NCBI GenBank assembly: GCA_030848705.1
Contig: CM061236.1
Coordinates: 137,135,970-137,199,969 of the forward strand
Reading direction: 5' to 3'
DNA from: Heracleum sosnowskyi
Taxonomy: Eukaryota; Streptophyta; Magnoliopsida; Apiales; Apiaceae
Length of the DNA stretch: 64,000 bases
Below the pieces are notes generated by a model, which ran no database searches, was not told the origin of the DNA, and was given only the letters and a program-made list of their open reading frames with translations. This document shows positions 11,842 to 22,500 of the stretch, piece after piece. The translations under genes and the position numbers were made by a program. Numbering within the stretch: the stretch's first letter is position 1; each line of letters starts with the position of its first letter.

Positions 11842-13106
11842 ATGAAAAGAAATATGTGTTCTAGTTGGCTCATTTGCTTTTCCAAGTTGGATATGCTCTG
11901 AGAAGTGTTGTTTTGAAATTGGAGGTTGTTTGCCGCCATTTGTTTCATCATCTCCTCAAATGATGACGAGGAAGATGAAGAAGACCCTTGATGGTCTTGG
12001 GAATTATGTTATGGTGGTGGTGGAAGTGCTTGAAAACTTTGATTGAGACGTTTTTGTGGGTATGGATGGAGGCTTTGTTGATTTTGATTATTGTAAGTGT
12101 TTGGATTTTGGGGTTGGTATTGGTTAGAGTTTGGTGTGTTGGGATTTCCATATCGGAAGTTTGGGTGATCTCTCCAACCGAGATTGTAGGTGTTACTATA
12201 GAGATCATACTTCCTTTGAGGTGGATGACCCGAAAAGCCTCCAATAGCATTAATTTGCTCTTCGGGTTGTTGGAATGAGCGACATTCATTTGTAGCATGA
12301 TCCGTCACATTGCAAACACCACACCATTTTTGTTGTTGGAGATTCCCAACGGCTAATTGACGAACCAATAATGTAAGGTCCGAGATTTGGTCCTCTAACC
12401 TTTGAGTTGACACTTCATTCACGGAAGGATTCTTGACATGCTCTTGATGATCCCCAAATTGGCGAGAATTCGCGGCAATCTTGGTTATCAACTTTCTAGC
12501 CTCATCCGGTGTTTTATCCACAAGAACTCCACCACTTGAGGCATCAAGGTGCAATTTAGCACTAATTTCCAAGACTCCATAGAAGTAATGAATAATCAAA
12601 TCTTCCGATTTCAAGTGCGGAGGACAACTTTGACAACTTTGATAGCCATGCATTGGCATTGTCTCTTAAAGCAAAGGGAAATGCTTTCAAATTTACTTGC
12701 TCTTCCGTAGCATTGCTTGGTCTCATTGAAGAACACACCATTTCAAATTATTGAAGATGCCTGAAAGGATCTTCCGTGCCTTCGCCTCCAAACTTGGGAA
12801 AGAGAGCAATAAGACCACCCTTTAGCCTAATGGTTATCCTCCCGGAAAAACAATGCATAACGGTAGTTGAACGGAACTAGGAGAAGCGATCTCCTTGAGG
12901 GTGCGTGAAGGAGGATTGTCCATGACTTGAAAATCCTCGGCCAACTCCTCTTCCGAAGGTGTACTAGAAGTAGTTTGACTTGATAAAGCTATATTGGCAC
13001 TTAGTTGCCTTAGATTCATTCGCAAGAGACTCTCGGGATTAGATGAATATGCAAGATCACCTACACAAGAGGATCGAGTCATACATGGAAAAATTTCTAA
13101 AAGCAA
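11842..13106 (-). pseudogene. Athila-type Ty3/gypsy gag, decayed
   Basis: Reading leftward from about 13106, minus-strand translation gives a gag N-terminal segment (12834-13106). A central part at about 12660-12830 (phrase FPKFGGEGTEDPF) follows, with an in-frame stop. Then comes a segment at 12009-12659 with the Athila-like gag tail and a CCHC zinc knuckle C-x2-C-x4-H-x4-C (CGVCNVTDHATNEC, about 12297-12338). It ends in a Ser- and Gln-rich region down to about 11842. A frame change and apparent loss of several dozen residues separate the central part from the zinc-knuckle part (near 12650). No protease, RT or integrase follows, so this is the front of an element only. Confidence 0.82.
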
Positions 13107-13183
13107 GGAAAATAGATAGATATGAACAATGAAACTAAAATATTCACAATTTTATATGTGCGCTAATATTGAACTAAAACTAG

Positions 13184-13202
13184 TTCCCCGGCAGCGGCGC
13201 CA
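13184..13202 (-). other. primer binding site of the Athila-like relic
   Basis: On the minus strand TGGCGCCGCTGCCGGGGAA matches the complement of the plant tRNA-Asp 3' end with a single difference. It lies between the LTR (right) and gag (left), in the expected order. Confidence 0.85.
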
Positions 13203-13207
13203 AAATT

Positions 13208-14542
13208 TGGCCACGCCCGTCGTCGATGCGCCAAATTGATAATAATATTTTGCTCTAATATGTTCGCACTTAACTATGAAATATGGCAAATGTGGCAAAT
13301 TTTGTTCAATACTAGTACAAAGTAAATTGGTTGGGGGGGTTTGAGTTGGTTGTGGTATTTTATCAAACACCTTGCATACAAGAAATAAATTGCTAGAAAA
13401 ATAACTAAGTTAATGGCAATCATCCAATTTTACCAACACAACAAGGCACAATGAGTTAATTAGCAAGATAAAGAGATATTTGACCCAAGGATAATGGAAA
13501 ATCAAATACTTTAACCCAACAAACTCAAGCAAGATATACCCAACTCTACCTAACCAAGATAATTGGTGAAGCACGCAAAATCTTATTTCTCTTATAAAAC
13601 ACTAATTTAGTGAAGCACATAAATTAGTTCTCTTGATACTAGCAACCAATATTGAAGCAATACTAGTTTAACCAAATCAAGGAATTAAACAAAGAGAGGT
13701 TAGGACAAATCCAAGGATGATGAGCTCAACCTAGGTACTTGCACTTAAATCTTGAGGATTTAGGTACACTAAATATTGTGCTACTACAATGAATGTACTA
13801 ACAATTAGGGATTAGTACAAACAATTAGCAATTGAAAGTACAAGAAGAGTATGATGAAGCAACTTACAAATCTCCAAGCAAATTCATAAACAATACAACA
13901 CAAGCATTCAAGATAAAGTGAAATAGATCTTACTTAAAATGAAATGGGTTTAGTACAAGAAGTCCTTCCTTGAGCCAAATAAATGAAGTTAGTTACTCAT
14001 AAACAATGATAGATTACAAGTAATAAATGCTTCCTCTATTTCCCCTAACCCTAATTGAATGTTCTTGAAGTGATAAAGATGAGATAAAGATAAGATAATA
14101 TTTGTTTCCCAACTATTCAATTAATATATCCATTAGACAAGAGGACAAAATAGTCACTTTGCTTCCAAATAATTCCAGCATGACATGTACGGTCGGATGA
14201 ACGGCCGTGCGGACGCCCGTACAATTTCCAACAAATTCTGCATCACTTGGAACACTCCGTACGACCTAGTGAACGGCCGTGCGGATGCCCGTACAATTTC
14301 CAACAAATTATGCATCACTTGGAACACTCCGTACGACCTAGTGAACCGCATCACAATCCAACCTCTTCTAAATTCCTTCTTGAATAATCTTTGCTTTCAA
14401 GCCCACAATAAGCTACCTTTTGAACAAATAAGCATGCGGCACTAAAAAAGGGAAACATAACAAATATAAGTAAAATGCATATGGAACCGAAAGAAAACCA
14501 AGAGAAAGAGAGACAAAAACGTGTATAAAATACACGTTATCA
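13208..14542 (-). repeat. putative 5' LTR of the Athila-like relic (about 1.3 kb)
   Basis: On the minus strand this interval starts TGATAACGTGTATTTTATAC at 14542 and ends in CA at 13208, just before the primer site. Its length suits Athila elements. No second LTR is present within reach and the element stops at about 11840, so its 3' half has been lost. Next to its outer end the 16-mer cgttatcacgtgtgta occurs twice in tandem (14535-14566), which blurs the exact boundary. Confidence 0.65.
14199..14342. repeat. 72-bp tandem repeat, CpG-rich, inside the LTR
   Basis: Two full copies (14199-14270, 14271-14342) begin gaacggccgtgcgga and a third starts but diverges at 14343. A related word precedes the first copy. 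Each unit holds the palindrome acggccgt and cgtac words, making a CG-rich island in AT-rich DNA. In the LTR's own orientation it lies 200-345 bp from the start, in the probable U3. The open frames seen across it on both strands are products of the 72-bp (24-codon) period. Confidence 0.88.
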
Positions 14543-14566
14543 CGTGTGTACGTTATCACGTGTGTA

Positions 14567-15727
14567 CAAATGAGACGACCACATAACACTTGACAAGTTT
14601 TAGGTTTTAATCTAGCCATTCAATTCTATCATATCATTTGATTGTTATTTAGTTACTCAGTTACTTGTTTAAATAAGTTCCTCTTTGAACCGTCCTCTAT
14701 TATATATATATATATATAATATTTGACAAGAAGAATTTCAATTTATTTATTATACAATATTAATTTTGATCTTGTTTAACTACTTTTCATATTGTGCTGG
14801 TATATGTATCTGGTGGTACATATATTAGTGTATCTTTATTTACCAATATTCTGGTAAATTAGTAACATTGAACATTGATATCTTTTGATTACTCTATATT
14901 AATATAATCATATATGTATATATTTAATTTTTAAATTATATAATATCAAAATATATTTGACGTTCGGTCAATTCTTGTCTGGTTCAAACTCTGAAAAAAT
15001 TCAGACCGAACCAGAATTCATGTATAGAGCAATTTTTACTTTATTTTACGTCTTAAATTATCATGTATATAAATTAAATATTAACACATATCACATTTGA
15101 ATGATCCAAATTAATAGATAGTAAATTAATAAAATAATAAAGATCAAAATTACAAATTAAATGAGTAAATTTTGTACTCCACATAATGAAAAGTTGATAC
15201 TCATACATTCACAATTATTATTACCTTACAAATAACAAACTATGTACTTCTTTTCAAATTTTTATTATCGTATGAAGCAACTAATATATTTTATGTATTC
15301 AAATTTGAAGGAAAAATAAAAAATAAACTATAAAAATTTATATTTTATATAATTACTAATCAAATTGGTCCATACAGGTCCGATCTGGGTCCGGTTCGGG
15401 TTTTTCTAGTTTGATCCGGTCTGGTCCCAAAACTGAATATAATAGGCCCGATCTTTGATCCATGAATTTGATAAAATTCGATTTTCAATCCGGACCGATT
15501 TTGGACCTTTGTGCAACCCTAATCGAAAAGATCATTGCATGAATTCAATGGCTAGCAATATTCTAAAAGAGGAAAGTCGGTATAAGTCGATAGAGCTACC
15601 TTGTAGTGATTAATATGATAATCAGTGAATAATCAGAATGATTATTCAGAGACAATTTATATAATAAATAATAATATATAATTTTATTTTTACTATCATC
15701 AAGTTTCCTAAAAGATTTACAAAAAAA
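14567..15727. other. intergenic DNA with a hAT-like terminal region
   Basis: No gene is seen. A TA microsatellite lies at 14701-14719. The stretch 15361-15521 is dense in ggtccgat / ggtccggtt words and ends in gtgcaaccctaa. Read from the right this is TAGGGTTGCAC followed by subterminal GGTCC repeats, the layout of a hAT element end. Similar 'ttcggtcaattcttgtctggttc' words occur near 14960-15020, so a hAT-type MITE of about 560 bp is possible, but I could not find its left inverted repeat. Confidence 0.4.
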
Positions 15728-15729
15728 TA

Positions 15730-16000
15730 CTCCCTCTGTCCCGCCCAATTGTTATCAATTGGGTTGGGTACGGAGTTTAATGAAAATAGGTAAAGTAATG
15801 GAGAAGAGTAAAGAAAAGGATTAAAGTGGTGGGACCCGTCAATATTTAAAGTATAAAGTAAGTAAAGTGGATGAAAGTAGTGGAAGTAGTTGATTTTTAT
15901 ATTATAAAACTTTACTATTTTAGGAAAGTTTTGGAATGTAAAGAATTGGATGAGACATCCCAAAAAGGAAAGTGTAAAGAAATGGGTGAGACGGAGGGAG
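15730..16000. mobile_element. Stowaway (Tc1/mariner-type) MITE
   Basis: 271 bp, flanked by TA on both sides (15728-15729 and 16001-16002). The ends are CTCCCTCTGTCCC and its near-complement ...GAGACGGAGGGAG, the classic Stowaway terminal repeat. There is no coding capacity; the open frame on the minus strand here is spurious. It ends only 24 bp from the TRIM that follows. Confidence 0.85.
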
Positions 16001-16024
16001 TATTGTATATCATTAGTCTAGTAT

Positions 16025-16708
16025 TGTGACAACCCGGGTCAAATCCCGAGCCTTTTTCAAAAATCGGGTCAAGTCCCGATTCCGAGTCCAAATAAGCTGA
16101 AGCCTACTGGCCCAAATGTAGCCAACTTGGGTAACAACAAGCCCACCACAAGCCCCCAAAATATCATGATTTTTTTGGTGCTAATTAGTAGTAGTACTTT
16201 GCCTTATAAACTGAACAGAAGTGCCAAATCTACTCGATGTGGGACTGGGGTGTTACAAACTCCCCCACTTAAACTCCTGACATCCTCGTCAGGCCTGAAC
16301 GGATATCACATAGGTTCCAAGATCGTTCCTCCCTAGCCATTGTGGGATAACACCGGCTGGCTTCATGTCCCCACCTCCGGACCTTTGTCCATTGTGGGAT
16401 AATACCACCAGCCTTCGTGCCCCACCTCCGGCAACTTGTCTCGACAAGCTTTCGAGAGTCGGCTCTGATACCATATGTGACAACCCGGGTCAAATCCCGA
16501 GCCTTTTTCGAAAATCGGGTAAAGTCCCGATTCCGAGTCCGAATAAGTCGAAGCCTACTGGCCCAAATGCAGCCAACTTGGGTAACAACAAGCCCACCAA
16601 AGGCCCCCAAAATATCATGATTTTATTGGTTCTAATTAGTAGTAGTATTTTGCCTTATAAACTGAACAGAAGTCCCAAATCTACTCGATGTGGGACTGGG
16701 GTGTTACA
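16025..16708 (-). mobile_element. TRIM (miniature LTR retrotransposon), 684 bp
   Basis: Two 233-bp direct repeats (16025-16257 and 16476-16708) with TG...CA ends flank a 218-bp noncoding centre. The target duplication AGTAT is perfect (16020-16024 and 16709-16713). On the minus strand the LTR begins TGTAACACCCC. The primer site TGGTATCAGAGC (complement of initiator tRNA-Met, plus positions 16462-16473) follows the LTR at 16476, and a pyrimidine run (ctcccccac, 16260-16268) marks the minus-strand polypurine tract at the other end. I count about 12 differences between LTRs (about 5%), so it is older than the Tat element. The short open frames across it are not genes. Confidence 0.93.
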
Positions 16709-16713
16709 AGTAT

Positions 16714-19438
16714 TGATATTTTAATGTTAAGATTTAGAGAAAAGAACCGCATATCATTAGTTCATACTTGGTATAAATGAAAAGTGTAATTCAATTTGAG
16801 AGAAAAATCGTATATTAAATATTCCGTCAATTAATCAATATCACATACCCATGTAATAGTCAATATATTAATTATTAACTTTTTTTAGAAAAAATTAACA
16901 TTTTTTTAAAAAAAATTAAAAATTAATTTTTTTTTTAAAAATTTGACGGATTAATGTCGATTTTTGACCGTCACGACCGAGTAATTTCGTCTAGCCTGAT
17001 TTTTGATCAATTTTTTTAAAAAAAGCTCTTTAGCCCGATTTTCGATTAACCAAGACGGGACATGTCCGTCTATTGATTAATTGACCGACTTTTAGAATAT
17101 TGATGGTTAGTGATACTTATTTTACAAGTATATTGTTTATTTATTTACTATATGTTAAACTTTTTGTAAAATTCAAATTGTAATTGTCCATAGGGTATTC
17201 CGTCTAATACTTGACTATCCGCTACTTTTCACTTGATTTTGCAAAATGTTTATGGATTTCCTGTGAATTTTAATAAGAAGAGCGAAATATTTATTAATTT
17301 TTTAAACTTTTTGGGTTGAAAGGGGGTTAAATGCTCGTATTTGAGTATTGTGACTATTATTATTTGAATGTGTACATTATAGGTATTAATTGTTCAAAGA
17401 TTGAGTATCTCCATATTGTTCATCATTTACAGACATGTTATTCTCAGAAAGGTAAAGAACTTTTTTTTTTTGGAAAATATCTCTAAGTATTAAGTTACTA
17501 ATATTTGTTGTTTCTCGTTAAACTCAGGTCTTATAACACATGACGCATCACACATAAATCGTGACTAATGTGATGCTTAATTCGTTTGAGTTTTACTTTC
17601 AATTTTAAAATTGCCTAAATAATAAAATTTATATTGACAATAACATAGGTTTAGATTTAGTGAAAAATTATGAGAGTATTAGATATTAATTAAGATATTG
17701 GAGAAATTTTAAATGTTGGTGGTTATAATTTCAAGAAATTAGCTCAGTGATAACCCATGTCGTTTAGTTTTAGTATTCATTATTAGAGGTCCGACATATG
17801 TTAGGAGAATTTTAGATTTAGAATATTATTCAAGATTTAAGGTGTCGTGTCAGGAGAACTGTGTTATTGAAATATGTATGTACATTGATATCAGTTCTAC
17901 AACCTCAATGTAAGAGTACGTATCACAACAAATAATAAATAAGTTCATTTCCTTGAATACAGTTGATTATCTGTTAATAATCAATTACTATCTTTTTTTC
18001 GATTCAAGTCTAATAAAAATCAAGTGAATTGTTTACTATATAATTACTAAACAACTAAATAGCACAATATGGAATAATAAATTTCAAGAGAATAAAAACT
18101 AGGCCTTTAATTTCATCTAACGTTCTTCAACAAGTTTCTTCTTTAACCTTTATTCTCGTTGTCTAATTGCTAGCCTAAGACTATCAAGTACGCATAAGGA
18201 GCTTCTGAAATCTCCGGTGACTCTAATTTATGAATTAACTCCTATAAATCCATAAACAACATTAAGTTAACCTTAATTGGACTACCTAGAACGTTTAGGT
18301 ATATTTCTATCTTAATCATAAATTAATATAAATATTAATCCGAACTTATATTGATTAGGTCTTAACTAATGGTTTCTCTTCAAGTCCACTTCCAAGTTCA
18401 CGTAAATCAATAACGTTGGTCAACTTTTGACAAGCATTACACGTAAATCAATATTAACAATTAATATGACCACAAAAATAGAGAATATAAAATATCACAT
18501 ATATATTAACAAAAGAATCCATTAAAAATCTAGAAAGAAAATTGATTCATCATCTCAAAAGAAACTAATACAAAAAAAATATATAATCTCTAATCTCACT
18601 GTATTTTTCTCCATCTCCCAATTATCAATTTACATACAATATGTGCTATATTTTGACGCGATTTAAAAAAATTTATATTTAATTTCTAATTTATAGTCTA
18701 AAAATAATTTCTATTAGAGTAAGACATTTAATAATTGTCATACATTCACTTATAATTTAGTTTTATGTATATGATATTTTACTTTTACTTTTAGTTTTAC
18801 TTATAATTAAAGTTCCATATCTAAGATTAATATTTTATCCTAATATTTTATGGAAAGGATTCAAAGTTTTGAACAAAACTTCTCAATTTTTTATACATAA
18901 AATAGGATTTATTTAAGAGATTTTTTCAAAAATATCTAAGTATATGTTTTTTTTTGAAAATATACAGTTTTTAAAGTATTTTGCAAAAAGGACACAAATT
19001 TTAATTGTTTTTTACAAAAACACCGATTTTTGAAAAATATTTGCAAAAACACGATAAACAACTTTGCAACCAGATTATTAACTAAAATCAACCACACAAA
19101 TGCAACTTTAGAATCTAATAATTGAAATCATTTTGGTTGTATAATAGGTTGTTTAACAAGTTTCACCGTTTAAATCAAATGCAATCAAAAGTAATTTCAA
19201 TTATTTTCCAGATAAAATGAAAAAAAAAAAGTTTCATTTAGTTGCAAAACATATTTTTGCAAATATTGCTAGAAAACGGTAAAATAGTAAAAAAGAAAGA
19301 AAAAAAAAGAGAGTAGTATTTAATAATTTTCCTTTAATTAAAATTATTGTAATTTTTTTATTTCACTTAGTTGAATTGCAAAAAAAAAAAAAAAAAGGGG
19401 ATAAAAAGTAAATTACAAATTTACTTGAGACAGTAACA
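16714..19438. other. AT-rich intergenic region upstream of the ABC transporter gene
   Basis: 2.7 kb without any credible ORF or RNA gene. The part 18950-19270 is an inverted relative of the dispersed repeat at 10330-10620 (shared word gttgtataataggttgtttaa). Poly-A/T runs are frequent (for example 19380-19396). I see nothing else recognisable. Confidence 0.5.
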
Positions 19439-19446
19439 TATAAATA
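19439..19446 (+). promoter_or_regulatory. TATA box, ABCB26-like gene
   Basis: TATAAATA lies 68 bp before the first ATG, leaving a short leader of roughly 35-45 nt. The leader contains no upstream ATG. Confidence 0.6.
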
Positions 19447-19513
19447 CACAAACAACCGCTGCAAGCAACACCACTCATTCCATTGAATCCCACCATCGCC
19501 TGAGACGACGACG

Positions 19514-22500
19514 ATGATGATGGCTACTTCATCTCTCCCTTTATTCTCCCTCCCCAAAACCCCTTTTTCATATTCTCCTCGCCATCTCATTTTTTCTCGT
19601 GGGCCCCACCAACCAATCCCACGATTCCCAAAGCGCCTATCTTCTACTTCTCGTTCAACCTTAACAAGAACTCCAGTTTGTTTAGCTTACGTAAGTGGGC
19701 CAGCATCTGACCCAATCATTCCGTCCGATGATGAACTTGAAACCACTGACATAGTACAACAACCAACACCCACGCCTGCTATTAGTTGGGGGCTGTTGTG
19801 GACCCTACTGGTCCCACATAAACTAAGACTATTGTCTTGTCTTGTTAGTCTTGTTGTTTGTTCTTCTTGTACTCTCTCTATGCCTATCTTTTCTGGTAAC
19901 CCCTTTATCTCCCTTGTTCATCTTGCTAATAGATGTATGCTTAGTCGAAAATAATTCGAGCGCGAGAATAATTGTTCTGCACTTTTATAAATTTTCGGAA
20001 CAATGTATATGAAATTTGCAGAATAATTTAGCTTTAACTTGATATTGTATGTGTATGTATTCAATTTTTGCTTGATTAGATTAATAATCGTCGCATTGTT
20101 TAAAATTTCCATTCATTTAACAATACTTGATCCCTTGAAGCAATTTCCTGCACTAGTTTCGGAAGAAGCTTTGATCCCACCATTGCCTAATGTAGTATCG
20201 TTTTCATAGAAATGAGCTCAAAATTGATTTTGATTAGAAGAAATTGGGGGTCATATGTGTGTTTTTTTTGGCTATCTGTAGGGAGATTTTTTGAAGTGTT
20301 AATTGGGGCAAGGCCGGAGCCTCTTTGGGTGCTGTTGAGTAAGGTCGGGGTGTTGTATGCGTTGGAGCCAATCTTCACAGTTATGTTTGTTGTAAATATG
20401 AACACCATATGGGAGAATGTCATGTCCAGTTTAAGAGCTCGGATATTTAGCAGCATATTGATTCGGAAGGTAAAATTGTTGGCTTTTATATTTTATTTAC
20501 GCACGTGCTTGGTTACTTCTTTGTCAAGATCTTTTGGGAGAACTCATTGCTGTGGTTTTTTGATTTGCAGGTGGAGTTTTTTGACCGCTACAAGGTAATT
20601 ACTTAGACAATCCGTACCACTCAGTTGGGTAATATTAGCAATTTATTATCTTTTAATACCCGAAAATGATAACTGTTGCCAAGAATACGTTATAGTGAAC
20701 TTCCAGCTGATGATGTCAGATTTTGACAATTTGTGGTTTGTTTTTTACAGGTGGGTGAACTCACTGCTTTATTGACATCTGATTTGGGCTCACTAAAAAG
20801 CATTGTGAGTGATAACATTTCCAGGGATCGTGGTTTTAGGGCACTATCTGAGGCAAGCAACTCTACACTATGTAAAAGTGAGCTTTTGTGTTGATTAATT
20901 TCCCTTTCCTTTCATGAGAAAAAATCCCTTTTCAAATTCCTCATAAGCATTATATAATTTGCACTGCCAAGTTTGATTAACCATGAAAATATCCTCCCCC
21001 CTCCCCAATTACATTAACATAGTTCATATAATGTTAATGATACTATTACAGTTGATAAACAGTAGTGGCAGCTGGCAAGGATTTCCAAGCCTAAAAAATG
21101 ATGAACTTGCAATAGAATGCTGATTGCCAGTCTCTACAAACAGTACTGGGCATTATAATCTTTACGAGAACTTATGGAGTAATCTAATCATGCTATATCT
21201 ATATTTTCCTTTGTTTGCAGGTTACTGGAACAATATGCTTACTGTTTGTTCTTGCTCCACAACTTGCACCAATATTGGCTGTACTTATACTTGTTGTATC
21301 TGTTTTAGTTGGTAATTTTTTAATCACCCTCTACTGTGCTCTATGCTTACACTACTGTGCTTAATTCTGTGAAATCGAGGCCTAGGGTTAGATTTTATAA
21401 TCAGAATTTCCTCATGAAATTTACTTTCATCATGGCCATTTCCAAATCTATTTGAAAGATGAGCAATTACTTCTGTATGCTCTGTATTTTGTATATTAAT
21501 TAAAGTATCTTCCATGGGCTCGTTTCGGGTGCTTTTTGAAGTCATCTTATAGGTGAGGGAGTAGTATAATTTGTTTGAAGTTACATCATGAAATAGCATG
21601 TGATTAAAAATGTAAGTTTAACATTTAGTTCTTTTGCTTCATACATGAATTTTTACTTTTTTGACTCTAAAGGTTTCATCTATCTCCAGTCACAAGTTTA
21701 GATGTTATCTGTCTTTCCCGTTTTACCCGCATTTTGTCATGTGTAATTTGGATTTTGTGTTTTATCAGCTTTGTACAGGCGCTCGACTGTGACTGTATTC
21801 AAAGCTCATGGCGCAGCCCAAGCATTCATAGCAGATTGTGTAACTGAAACATTTTCTGCTATACGCACAGTAAGATATTGTGCTTTCCTTTAGGCCAACA
21901 GAGTAAAACAAATAAGAGAAAAGAAGAGAAATATGGTTTTATTGTGGTCTTGTTTGGTTTTGAGTGATTTGAATGTCAATTTTTTTTTACTATGCAGGTA
22001 AGATCTTTTGGTGGAGAGAAACGTCAAATGTCAATATTCGGTGACCAGGTTAGACACTTGCCAATCATGTGTGTTGACTAGTATATGGACCATGTTCATT
22101 TGATTTTATGCTGTTCACTTACCCCTTTGATGGAGCAAAGGTACCTGCTTAATTATGCTTTCGACATCTATTTTGTTGGAATTGATAGGTTCAATCTTTT
22201 CAAAATAGTGGAATCAATCTCGGAATTTTTAAAGCATTTAATGAATCACTGACTAGAGTTGCCGTGTATCTATCTTTGATGGCCCTATATTGTCTTGGAG
22301 GAAGCAAAGTGAAAGCTGTAAGAAATTAACTTAAAGCATTTGTCTTCATTTTCTTGATATCGCATATAAGTTTGAATGTTTGATCACACTGAGTGCTCCC
22401 CACAGTAAAATACTTCGAAAAGACCATCTGTCTCATTTATTTATAGACGACCTTTTGTCAGATGTATCATATATATGTGTCTACTGGCAAGCATTTCTCT

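Noticed and set aside
14154..14445. Proteins with a 24-residue internal repeat on both strands
   Set aside because: The open frames result from a 72-bp tandem repeat within an LTR; there is no family resemblance or gene context.
16025..16708. A Cassandra element with embedded 5S rRNA
   Set aside because: The LTR begins TGTAACACCCC as in Cassandra, but no 5S-like promoter block could be recognised in it.
16127..16724. Small proteins on both strands
   Set aside because: They lie within the TRIM LTRs and centre and are interrupted by the LTR structure; the repeated peptides simply reflect the duplicated LTR.
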